Assembly (NCBI GenBank): GCA_963792175.1 | Contig: CAWBVG010000047.1 | Coordinates: 62,001-126,000, forward strand | Origin: CAWBVG01 sp963792175 | GTDB lineage: Bacteria; Acidobacteriota; Vicinamibacteria; Vicinamibacterales; CAVVIG01 | Direction: 5' to 3' | Length of the DNA: 64,000 nt | Part shown: piece by piece, positions 9,490-17,876 of the stretch | Layout of the letters: every line of letters begins with the position of its first letter | Numbering within the stretch: the stretch's first letter is position 1 | The notes under the pieces: generated by a model | The model's database searches: none | Told to the model about the DNA's origin: nothing | The model's input: only the letters and a program-made list of their open reading frames with translations | Translations under genes and position numbers: made by a program

Positions 9490-9623
9490 ATATCCGGCGG
9501 TCCGGCCGGCGGCGGAATGTCCGGTGGCGGCACCGGCTTGATGTCCGGCGGCGGCTTGTCGATCGGATCCGGCGGACGATGAATGTCAGGCTTCGATGGC
9601 TGCTCGATCATGAAAGCTAGCAC
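9441..9623 (-). CDS. Small proline-rich protein (PPDI repeats)
   Basis: A 60-residue frame on the minus strand from GTG 9623 (or ATG 9611) reads PDIHRPPDPIDKPPPDIK, then PVPPPDIPPPAGPPDIQPP. Four PDI units at short intervals and consistent CCG/GAC/ATC codons argue for coding rather than chance. There is no signal peptide or membrane segment, and the function is unknown. It overlaps the last 49 bases of the amidase on the other strand. Alternatively it could be a chance reading of a GC-rich spacer. Confidence 0.45.
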   Translation of the reverse strand: MLAFMIEQPSKPDIHRPPDPIDKPPPDIKPVPPPDIPPPAGPPDIQPPTRPERGDEPLIA

Positions 9624-9644
9624 TGCAACATCGCTGCCTGTCTT

Positions 9645-9662
9645 GTCCGGCTTTAGCCGGAC
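9645..9662. other. Perfect hairpin GTCCGGC-TTTA-GCCGGAC
   Basis: This perfect 7-base inverted repeat with a four-base loop lies just beyond the stop of the alpha/beta hydrolase (minus strand) and before the proline-rich gene. No T-run follows, so it could be a weak terminator or mRNA-end stabiliser. Confidence 0.45.
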
Positions 9663-9669
9663 GCTCGAG

Positions 9670-10818
9670 CTATTCCGGCGCTGAATACCCGAGCTTCACC
9701 ATTCCCTGTTTCGTGCCGTTCACCGTCCCCGCGGTCAGGAACTCGAGCGACGAACGGAAGAGCAGCAGATGGTTTCTCTCCCACGCCGCGTTGTGGGACG
9801 AGCACGCCAGGTCCGCGAAGATCTTGTTCGTCGCGCCGAGGTCGGTATAGAGATCGCGCACCCGATCGGGCGGAACCTGCTTGTCGTGGGCGCCGGCAAC
9901 GACCAGCATCGGCACCATCGTCTTTCCGACCAACGCCTGGTTCCATCCCCACACCGCCGTCTGGGGCGCGCGCCTCACGCCGGTGCCCCAGGTCGACCCG
10001 ACGGGATCCGACGCGAGGAGATCGGACCACACCGCATCGCCGGCGGCGCGGTCGTATTGATCCGGACATCCGGCCTGACGATCCCAATTCGCGTAGAACT
10101 CCTCGCGCGACTGCGTGTTCATCGGCACGCCGTCCGGCGGCATCTTCGCGGGCGGCGCGGCCGCCGAGCCGCGGTTGTAAGCGGGCGCCAGCAGCACGAC
10201 GCGGCTGATCTTCTCGGGATGCTGGGAGGCGAATCCTCCGGCGCGCGGACCGCCGAGCGACCAGGCGACGAGCGACACCTTGTCGACACGCCGCAGCGCG
10301 CGGATGTGATCGACGACCGCGCCGATGTCATCCCAGTCCGACGCAATCGTCGTCAACTGATGCGGATAGCTGGGCGCGCAGGCGGCCTTCACGTACGGCG
10401 CCTGCCGATCCTTGGCGAGGTTGCACGGGTCGTTCATCGGCGCGGGCCTCGTCGATCGGCCGTAGCCGGTCGTGTCCATGGCGAAGACATCGAAGCCGGC
10501 GCGCGCGAGATACGCCATCCAGCTGTAGTCCTGATACGGCACGTCGAACGCGACCTCGGCTGGAGTGCCGGCGCCGTGCACGAACAGGACGACACGATCG
10601 GATGCGGGCGCTTCGCGCAGCGCCGCGCCGGCGAGCACGCGCTCGCGCACGTACAGCTGCGCCTTCTGTCCGGCGATCGCCGGCACGGTGGACGCGACGG
10701 ACACGTAGTGATCGATCGACAGCAGCCGCTGGCCGTCATCGCCGCCGGCTGAGAGACCGATTCCCGTTGCCACGGCGAGACCGATACTGAGCGCTCCGAT
10801 CGCACGAACACCTGACAT
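9670..10818 (-). CDS. Secreted alpha/beta hydrolase
   Basis: This 382-residue protein has an N-terminal hydrophobic signal (VRAIGALSIGLAVATGIGLSAG). The fold is shown by VVLFVHGAGTP (oxyanion region), the nucleophile elbow LVAWSLGGPRAG, the acid in VVAGAHDKQVPPDRV and the histidine in ACSSHNAAWERN. It is probably an esterase or lipase acting in the periplasm. ATG 10818 was chosen over upstream in-frame starts because a strong Shine-Dalgarno AGGAGGT (10823-10829) sits four bases upstream. This is one of the few clear ribosome-binding sites in the window. Confidence 0.88.
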   Translation of the reverse strand: MSGVRAIGALSIGLAVATGIGLSAGGDDGQRLLSIDHYVSVASTVPAIAGQKAQLYVRERVLAGAALREAPASDRVVLFVHGAGTPAEVAFDVPYQDYSWMAYLARAGFDVFAMDTTGYGRSTRPAPMNDPCNLAKDRQAPYVKAACAPSYPHQLTTIASDWDDIGAVVDHIRALRRVDKVSLVAWSLGGPRAGGFASQHPEKISRVVLLAPAYNRGSAAAPPAKMPPDGVPMNTQSREEFYANWDRQAGCPDQYDRAAGDAVWSDLLASDPVGSTWGTGVRRAPQTAVWGWNQALVGKTMVPMLVVAGAHDKQVPPDRVRDLYTDLGATNKIFADLACSSHNAAWERNHLLLFRSSLEFLTAGTVNGTKQGMVKLGYSAPE

Positions 10819-10945
10819 GGCCACCTCCTGTCGACGGGCGTATTGTGTCACCGAACGCGCTGGCAGATCGTCGCTATCCGGCCCTCAAGCCCAAGGCCAG
10901 CCACTACGTCCAGAGCATCGTGGTCTGCCGATCGAACTGCCAGCG

Positions 10946-11914
10946 CTACGGATTGCTCCCCTTGACGTGCCGCGCGATGTCCGCCGCCGTCGCGAACCAC
11001 ACGCCCGGCTTCGATTTGATGTACGTCACGAACTGTTCGAGGTGCTGCATCGGCGCCCGGTGCCCGCTCAAGTACGGGTGCAGAGTCAGCACGAACATCG
11101 TTCGCTCCTGGTACGCGCCGTCGAATTCGTCCTTGTAGAGTTGATACAGGAACGCGGGGTTTGGCATCCGGCCGTTCTGGCCAAGAAAAGGCGTCTCCGT
11201 CAGCGTCCAGTCGATCGGCAGCTCCACGATCCCGGTCAGCTTGCCGCGCGACTCGATTTCGTACGGTTCATCGAGCGCCTGCAGGCTGCTGTCGTAGAGA
11301 AAGCCCTTCTTCTGAATCAGATCCAGCGTCGTCGTGCTGAACGCCCAGGAGGGCGCGCGGTACCCGAGCGGGCGCTTCCCGGTGACCTTTGTCAGATATT
11401 CGACGGCCTGATCGAGCAGGCGTTCTTCGTCCCCGGCGCTCAAGCGCGTGGGCGTCTCGTGGATCCAGCCGTGCACGCCGATTTCGTGGCGACCGCTCTT
11501 CTGGATCGCCGCGATCATGTCGGGATGAAGCATCGCGTCGACGGCGGTGACGAAGAACGTCGCCGGGATCTGATGGCGGTCGAGCATCGCCAGGATGCGT
11601 GGAACACCGCTTTGTGCGCCGAAATCCGCGGCCGATAGCGCCGTCGGCGACGTCGTGCCGTCACGCAGCAGTGGCGCCTCGGAGTCGGCGTCGAAGCTCA
11701 AACACACGGCCACGCGGGACCCATTCGGCCACGACTTCGGCGTGAGCTTCCTGCCGACGCGCGCCAAGTCGACGGCCTGCCGGAGCTGAGCTTCGCTCCA
11801 CTGGTGCCAGGCTGACTTGCAGCCTGGCTGCTGCGCTCGCGCGACAGACAACCCGACAACGCCAATGGCTGCCGACACGAAGATCAGTGATCGAACGGAT
11901 GGCATCTTCTTCAT
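10946..11914 (-). CDS. Polysaccharide deacetylase (NodB-fold, CE4), secreted
   Basis: This is a 322-residue protein with signal sequence MKKMPSVRSLIFVSAAIGVVGLSVARAQ. NodB motifs are present: VAVCLSFDADSEAP (motif 1 with paired Asp), EIGVHGWIHE (motif 2, HxxxH-type zinc ligands), and LGYRAPSWAFS (motif 3). It would remove N-acetyl or related groups from envelope or environmental polysaccharide. The resemblance is to the peptidoglycan/allantoinase-like CE4 subgroup, which keeps FDxD rather than TFDDG. Start ATG 11914 begins the signal peptide. It diverges from the FAD oxidase gene across a 208-base spacer in which I see only a possible TATAGT box near 11973. Confidence 0.85.
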   Translation of the reverse strand: MKKMPSVRSLIFVSAAIGVVGLSVARAQQPGCKSAWHQWSEAQLRQAVDLARVGRKLTPKSWPNGSRVAVCLSFDADSEAPLLRDGTTSPTALSAADFGAQSGVPRILAMLDRHQIPATFFVTAVDAMLHPDMIAAIQKSGRHEIGVHGWIHETPTRLSAGDEERLLDQAVEYLTKVTGKRPLGYRAPSWAFSTTTLDLIQKKGFLYDSSLQALDEPYEIESRGKLTGIVELPIDWTLTETPFLGQNGRMPNPAFLYQLYKDEFDGAYQERTMFVLTLHPYLSGHRAPMQHLEQFVTYIKSKPGVWFATAADIARHVKGSNP

Positions 11915-12122
11915 CGAGATTGGTACTCCCACGATGAAAGCAATAGGCCCAGCCCAAACGAGACGGCTGATTCTATAGTTTGGCCGTCGAACGGTCATGC
12001 ACTACGCTCTCAAGCACTCGTCGGCGCCGGCACTGCCGGCCTTTCCGCAAAACCTTTGGGAAACTCTTCGTTGTCGGGTTGCCGGTGGTGCCGACCTGAG
12101 GGCGAACGTCAGGAGACGCGAC

Positions 12123-13388
12123 ATGAATCGTCGGTCGTTCTTGCAGCGGTCGGGCGTGTTTGCCGGGTTCGGCCTGGCCGGCCTCGCCGGATGTGGGAGA
12201 CGCGGGAGTGCTCCTGCGGCGGGCGGGGCGCAGGCGGTGCCGTTTTACGATGCGGTGGGGCCGATCGTTCCGATACGGGCGCATGTCGATCGGATCTTCC
12301 GAACGACGGTTTGCCTGAGGCCGTTTCGCGCCGCGGGGCCACGGATGGACGTCGAGCACGTGGGCAACAAGGTTGTGGTGCACAACTTTGGACACGGCGG
12401 AAGCGGGTGGTCGCTGTCCTGGGGCGCTGCTGACATCGCGGTGAAGAAGGCGCGCGAGGCTGCGACGGGAAGCCGCGACGTGGCGGTGATCGGTTGCGGG
12501 GCGCTGGGTTTGACGGCGGCAATCACGGCCCAGCGAACGGGGCTGCGCGTGACGATCTTTGCGAAGGAACGACCGCCGCACGTGCGGTCGTCGAGGGCGA
12601 CTGGCGTGTGGAGTCCGGACTCGCGCATCGCGTTGACGTCGGCTGCGGCGCCGGAATTCGGCGATCAGTGGGAGGCGATGGCGCGAACGTCGTTTGCCAT
12701 GTATCAGAGCTACCTCGGCCTGCCGGGAACTCCGGTCGAGTGGACGGATGCGTACCTGCTCTCCGACACCGCACCGTCCGAAGGGAATGGGGTTGAACGA
12801 CCAGCGGCGAGCCCGGGCCCGGCGAAGCCGTCGGAGGATTCCACGACCCACGACTTTGCCCATTACGAGCCGCGAATTGCGGACATCACGCCGACCGTGC
12901 AGGATTTGCCGCCGGGGACGCATCCGTTTCCGACGAAGTACGCGAGCCGGACATCGCGGATGACGTTCAATATCGCCGACTACTCGCGCCAGCTGATGAA
13001 CGACTTCCTGATTGCCGGCGGCGTGATCGAGACGAGAGAGTTTCAGTCGCCGCAAGACGTGGCGTCGGTGCCGCAGCGGGTGATTATCAATTGCCCTGGG
13101 TATGGCGGCAGAAAGCTCTGGTCGGATGAGAGCATCGTACCGGTGCGCGGGCAGATCGCCTGGCTGATTCCGCAGGAAGACGTCCACTACAGCCTGTTAT
13201 ACAAGGACCTGAATGTGGTGGCGCGGCGGGATGGCATCGTCGTCCAACCGATTCCCGGTGGCGACGACTATGGCTGGAACGATGCCAACGAGGAACCGAA
13301 CCGGCAGGATGCTGAAGCCGGGGTTCTCCTGCTCAAAGAGCTCTTCGATCGCATGGCGGCAAGCCGTGCTAGCCTCTCCGCTCGATGA
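12123..13388 (+). CDS. Tat-exported lipoprotein FAD oxidase, D-amino-acid-oxidase type, circularly permuted
   Basis: This is a 421-residue protein. The twin-arginine signal NRRSFLQRSG and lipobox LAGC (Cys24) predict Tat export as a lipoprotein. Unlike ordinary DAO enzymes, the usual C-terminal segment comes first: TTVCLRPFRAAGPRMDVE, then VVVHNFGHGGSGWSLSWG (residues 84-101). The Rossmann loop AVIGCGALGLTAA (GxGxxG, residues 124-129) comes next, and the strand VIINCPGYGGRKLW later. The chain ends after VQPIPGGDDYGWND..RQDAEAGVLLLKELFDRM, where normal enzymes would continue into the motif now found at the N-terminus. Substrate unknown, perhaps a D-amino acid or amine. AGGAGA precedes the ATG. 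Its stop overlaps the next gene. Confidence 0.85.
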   Translation: MNRRSFLQRSGVFAGFGLAGLAGCGRRGSAPAAGGAQAVPFYDAVGPIVPIRAHVDRIFRTTVCLRPFRAAGPRMDVEHVGNKVVVHNFGHGGSGWSLSWGAADIAVKKAREAATGSRDVAVIGCGALGLTAAITAQRTGLRVTIFAKERPPHVRSSRATGVWSPDSRIALTSAAAPEFGDQWEAMARTSFAMYQSYLGLPGTPVEWTDAYLLSDTAPSEGNGVERPAASPGPAKPSEDSTTHDFAHYEPRIADITPTVQDLPPGTHPFPTKYASRTSRMTFNIADYSRQLMNDFLIAGGVIETREFQSPQDVASVPQRVIINCPGYGGRKLWSDESIVPVRGQIAWLIPQEDVHYSLLYKDLNVVARRDGIVVQPIPGGDDYGWNDANEEPNRQDAEAGVLLLKELFDRMAASRASLSAR

Positions 13389-14491
13389 AGACGCTCACGC
13401 TGCTCTTGCTGGTGACCGTGTTCGTGTCGACTGTCGTCAGCGGACAGAGTCACACTCCTGGAAACGGCGGACCCGACCCCGCGAACATCCCCGCGCCCAC
13501 CGCCCCCACCGCGCCGCCTGCCGGTGTGCCGATGCTGCCGTTCCACTTCGGCACGCGACCGGTGCCGCCGCTGGGCCAGAAGTTCGGAAACGTGGCGGCT
13601 GTCGCATTCACGCCGGAAGGGCACCTGCTCGTCTTCAACCGCAACGCGCAGATTGAAATGGTCGAGTACGACGCCACCGGCACCAACGTCCTGCGCGTGT
13701 TCAACCCGAACATCGCGGTCAATCCGCACGCGCTGCGGATCGATCGATACGGCAACATCTGGGCGACCGACGCGTATTGGAACGTGCTCTGGAAGCTGAA
13801 CCCGAAGGGCGACGTCCTGATGATGCTCGGCAAGCGCGGCGAAAACGGCGCATGGAATGACGCCGCCTGGAACGGGATGTTCAATCAGCCGCTGGATATC
13901 GCGTTCGACGCGGACGACAACTTCTATGTCGTCCAGGGGCATGGCGGCACGTCGCCGCCCGAGGACTGCTCGTTTTGCACGACCTACCCGTATGCCGCAC
14001 GGCCGGATCGTCACGCCGTCGCCGCGAACCCGCCGGTCGTGCAAGGTTCGGATCCGCGGATCATGAAATTCGACAAGAACGGGCGCTTCGTGACCAGCGC
14101 GAGCCTGGCTCATCCAACGGGACCGTTCGCCACGACTCACACCGTCGTGATGTCCCCGACGGGCGAACTGTGGGTAGGCGATCGCAACGCGAAAAAGCTG
14201 ATCGTGTTGGATCGAAATCTGAAGCGACTGCGCGAGATTCAGCAGAGCTATCTCGCCTGCGGCCTGTTCGTCGATGCGCAGGGCGGCCTCTGGATGTCAG
14301 CCGGCATGGAAGGCATGGTGTTCAAGCTCGATTGGAACGGCAAGATCCTGGGATGGTTCGGCAAATGGGGCAACAAGCCCGATTCGAACGACATCGGCGA
14401 GGCCCATCAGCTGGCGGTGTCGAAGGACCTGAAGACGGTCTACGTTGCAGACAGCATCAACGCGCGCGTCCTGAAAATCGAGCGCGACTGA
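13385..14491 (+). CDS. Secreted NHL-repeat beta-propeller protein (amidating-lyase-like)
   Basis: This is a 368-residue protein with signal peptide MKTLTLLLLVTVFVSTVVSGQ, a Pro/Ala-rich linker, then NHL-type blades: VAAVAFTPEGHLLVFNR, PHALRIDRYGNIWATDAYWNVLWKLNPKG, QPLDIAFDADDNFYVVQGHG, ACGLFVDAQGGLWMS and AHQLAVSKDLKTVYVADSINARVLKI. The arrangement resembles the peptidyl-hydroxyglycine alpha-amidating lyase fold (six blades), but enzymatic function is not proven. Its ATG overlaps the stop of the permuted oxidase (ATGA), so the two are co-translated and probably act together in the periplasm. Confidence 0.8.
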   Translation: MKTLTLLLLVTVFVSTVVSGQSHTPGNGGPDPANIPAPTAPTAPPAGVPMLPFHFGTRPVPPLGQKFGNVAAVAFTPEGHLLVFNRNAQIEMVEYDATGTNVLRVFNPNIAVNPHALRIDRYGNIWATDAYWNVLWKLNPKGDVLMMLGKRGENGAWNDAAWNGMFNQPLDIAFDADDNFYVVQGHGGTSPPEDCSFCTTYPYAARPDRHAVAANPPVVQGSDPRIMKFDKNGRFVTSASLAHPTGPFATTHTVVMSPTGELWVGDRNAKKLIVLDRNLKRLREIQQSYLACGLFVDAQGGLWMSAGMEGMVFKLDWNGKILGWFGKWGNKPDSNDIGEAHQLAVSKDLKTVYVADSINARVLKIERD

Positions 14492-14551
14492 CCGGTCGTT
14501 CACGGTCTTCCGCTATTCGTGTCCTTCTGCAAGAGACCTCGCCCAACAGTC

Positions 14552-17500
14552 TTATTTCTTCTTCATCAGCTCCCTGACTGCGGCTTCGATCTGTTGATCG
14601 CGGCCGCCGGTCATGACCTCGGGTTCGTTGGCGACACGAGTCCGGCTCCGTCTGGTTGTTCTCGCCGCACTTGCCGTCCAGGCGTCCGCCAGCATCCCAT
14701 CGGAATCCCGAAACGCAGCGTGGGATCGATCTGGTTTTCCCACCAGACGAACGTTCCGGTTCCCGGCACCGGCATCCCGACCAGCAGCCCGAGCTCTTGG
14801 CCTTGTAGGCCAGCGGGAAAGGTGCGATCGGAATAGTTGCTCTCACCCATGACCACGATCGACGGCTTGATCCACTTGTCGAACGGCTGGCTGCCGACGT
14901 ATTGCCCGTGCGGCACCACGTCGAATACTTCTTGCCGCTCAGGAAGTCGGACAACTGCTCGTGGATGTTGCCGCCGCCGTTGAATCGCGTGTCGACGACG
15001 ATGGCATCCTTCTGCAGATTCAGTCCGAGCGACTCCTCGAAGACGACGCGCATGCTCGCGTCGTTCGTTCGCGCGGACATGGACATAACCGATCTTGCCG
15101 CCGGACAGTTTCTCGACATCGGCTCGGCGCGCTCGTACCCAGCGCTTGTAGAGCAGCTCGCCTTCCGTCGCCACCGTCGACCGGCTTGACGGTTTCGTCC
15201 CAACGCTTGTTCGACGCGGGATCGTAGACGGCCAGGAGCGTAAACTTGCCGGCCTTTCGATTGAGCAGCTTGTAGAAGTCCATCGCGGCGTCGATCTCGT
15301 TGCCGTCGATGGCTTCGATGATGTGCCCGGCTTGATCGTCAGGCGGCCAGATCGACCGGGCCGCCCTCGAGCACCTCGGCGACTTTCACCGTCGCCGGTG
15401 TAGCCGTAGTCATAGAGCAGCCCGAGCGAGGCGGTGGCGTCGGAATCGGAGACGTTCGGCCGATAGAGCAGCCGGTGTGCGAGACGTTCATCTCGCCGAG
15501 CATCTCGCTCAGCATCTCGGCGAAGTCGTAGTTGTTGTTGATGTGCGGGAGGAATCTTCTTGTAAATCCGCGTAGTAGGAGTCCCAATCGACGTTCTGGA
15601 GGTCGGGGAACACCAGCTTCTCTTTGAACTGACGCCAGCTGTGGTCGAAGATGTACGCCTTCTCGGCCGAATAATCGAGGACCATTTCCGTGTTGACCGG
15701 CGATCGGCTCGGACTTTCCGCTCTCGGCGTCGACCTTGATCGGCCTTGCCGTCGCCGACGACAAAGAGGAACTTGCCGTCGGGCGAGAGCTCCATCGACG
15801 CCGTGTTCGCGCCCAGCTTGTTGAAGAGCTTGGTCTCGCGGGTGCGCACCTCGGTGACCCAGAGGTCGTTGCCCTTCTCGAAGGACGTGAGGTAATAGAG
15901 CTTCTCGCCGTCCTTCGATAACACCCAGTCGGAGGCCGCCGACGTGTTGATCGTCAGACGCATCTTGCGATCGGTTAACCCGTCCCAATCGAACGCGATC
16001 GGGCTGGCCGGCTTCGGCCTGCCGCAGTCTTTTCTTCGGCTCGGTCTTCTCCTTCTTGCTTTCTCCTCTGCTCCTTATCCTTGTCCTTGTCTTCACGCTC
16101 CTTGACGAGCGCGAATTCCTCTTTCGACAGCTTCGCCCGGTCATAAGCCGCCTTCGTGAAGTACATCCCATAGACGTCGCCCGAGACGGCACCTCCCCCC
16201 TGTGACAGCGCACCGTCGCGGGTCGTGCCCCAGATCATCATCTTGCCGTCCATGGCCCATTTCGGCGTGGCGTCGTCGTAGCCGCTCTGGGTGAGGTTGC
16301 GCACCGGCGAGGCGCCATCGGCGGCGACGATTCCGACTTCCGGCGCGAACATCCGCTCGCCGGGAGCGAACTGCACCAGCAGCCACTTCGAGTCGGGCGA
16401 CCAGGAGTAGTACTGGTCGCCGTCGGCGTACGAGTAATTGAGATCCGCGGGCAACACCGTGCGGGACTGCTTCGACGCGATGTTGTAGACCTTGAGCGTC
16501 TGCCGGTTCTCGAGGTAGGCGATCTCCTTGCCGTCCGGCGAGAACGTGGGCTGAAATTCCTCGGCCGGAGTTGCGACAACCGCTTCTTCCTTCAGAACCG
16601 TCGAGGCGAAGAGGTACGGCTCGCTCGTCGCGCGTCAGCGACGTCGTATAGACGTTCCAGTTGTTGTCCTTTTCTGCGGCGTAGACCAGCGTCCGCCCGT
16701 CCGGACTGAAACTGACGCTTCGCTCCTGCCACGGCGTGTTCGTGATGCGTTTCACGAGCTTGCCATCGAGGCTGCTGACGAAGATCTCTCCGCGGAACAC
16801 GAATGCGAATTCCTTCCCGTTCGGGGCGAGCTTTGCTTCGGTCATGCCGCCGCTGACAGGCAGGATCCTCTCGATCGCGTTGCGCCCGTCGGCGCCGATC
16901 CTCACCGCGACCTTCTTCGGATGACCGCCCGGCGTCATCGTGTAGAGCTCGCCGTCATACGAGAATGCCAGCGTCCCGCTGTTGGCGCGCGTGAGGAACC
17001 GGACCGGGTTCGTCGTGAACCGGGTCACCGCCACCGATTGAGCGGGATTCCGCAGACTGCTCTTGTAGACGTTGAACGAGCCGCTCTGCTCCGACAGGTA
17101 ATAGAAGTCGTCGTCGTTCGAATCGAAGACCGGATTCCGGTCCTCGCCGTTGAACGACGACAGCTGCGTGTACTTCTTCGATTTCGTGTCGTAGACCCAG
17201 ATGTCGCGGGTCACGGCAGATGTGTGATGTTTTCGCCAGTCGCTCTCGTAGCCTTTGTAATCGTGGAAGAGGATCTTGTCGCCCGTCGAGCTCACCGTGG
17301 CGTCCAGCGCAGGCGTCGTCAGCACGATCGACACCCGCCCTCCGGTCACCGGGACGGAGTACAGCTCACTCATGCCGCCGGTGGGAAACTGCACGTGGGT
17401 GGCCAGGTCCTGCCGCGTGGCGCTGAAGAGCACGGCGCGGTCGTCGGCCGTGAACGCGCTCGGGATTTCACGCGTGGAGTGATACGTCAGCCGCTTCGCC

Positions 17501-17803
17501 TCGCCGCCGTCAGACGGCATGACGAACACGTCGAAATTGCCGTACCGATCGGAGGCGAACGCCACCGACTTCCCATCGTGGCTCCACACCGGTGCGAACT
17601 CGTACGACTCGCTGAGGGTCAGCGGAATCGCATTGCCGCCCGCCGCCGGCACCGACCAGATGTCACCCTTGTACTCGAAGAGCAGGGTCTGGCCGTCGGG
17701 CGAAATGGCTGGATACCGCAGCCACAGCGGCGGCGAGTTTTCTCGCACCTGCCGGGACGAGACACGCGAACACGATGACAGCGGCAGCAATCGCAAACTT
17801 CAT
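14552..17803 (-). pseudogene. Tricorn-type S41 protease, multiply frameshifted
   Basis: About 1,083 codons from ATG 17803 (MKFAIAAAVIVFACLVPAG signal) to TAA 14552 match the bacterial tricorn layout. A beta-propeller comes first (RYPAISPDGQTLLFEYKGDIW; VWSHDGKSVAFASDRYGNFDVFVM; SFSPDGRTLVYAAEKDNNWNVY), then a second propeller (SASDWVLSKDGEKLYYL), a PDZ-like region, and the S41 domain with KDAIVVDTRFNGGGN, VVMGESNYSDRTFP (catalytic Ser region) and GMPVPGTGTFVWW. It would degrade peptides in the periplasm. I count about ten or more frameshifts, concentrated at 14.6-16.6 kb. Either the gene is dead or this stretch was poorly assembled; conservation of every segment favours the latter. Confidence 0.75.
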
Positions 17804-17876
17804 AGCGTCGCTATCATATACACGAGGTCTCGAACGTGAGAACACATCCGATCCCAAAGGGAAAGCGGCTCTAGCG

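Noticed and set aside
9645..9662. Strong rho-independent terminator
   Set aside because: The hairpin is perfect but lacks a T-run on either strand; kept only as a hairpin.
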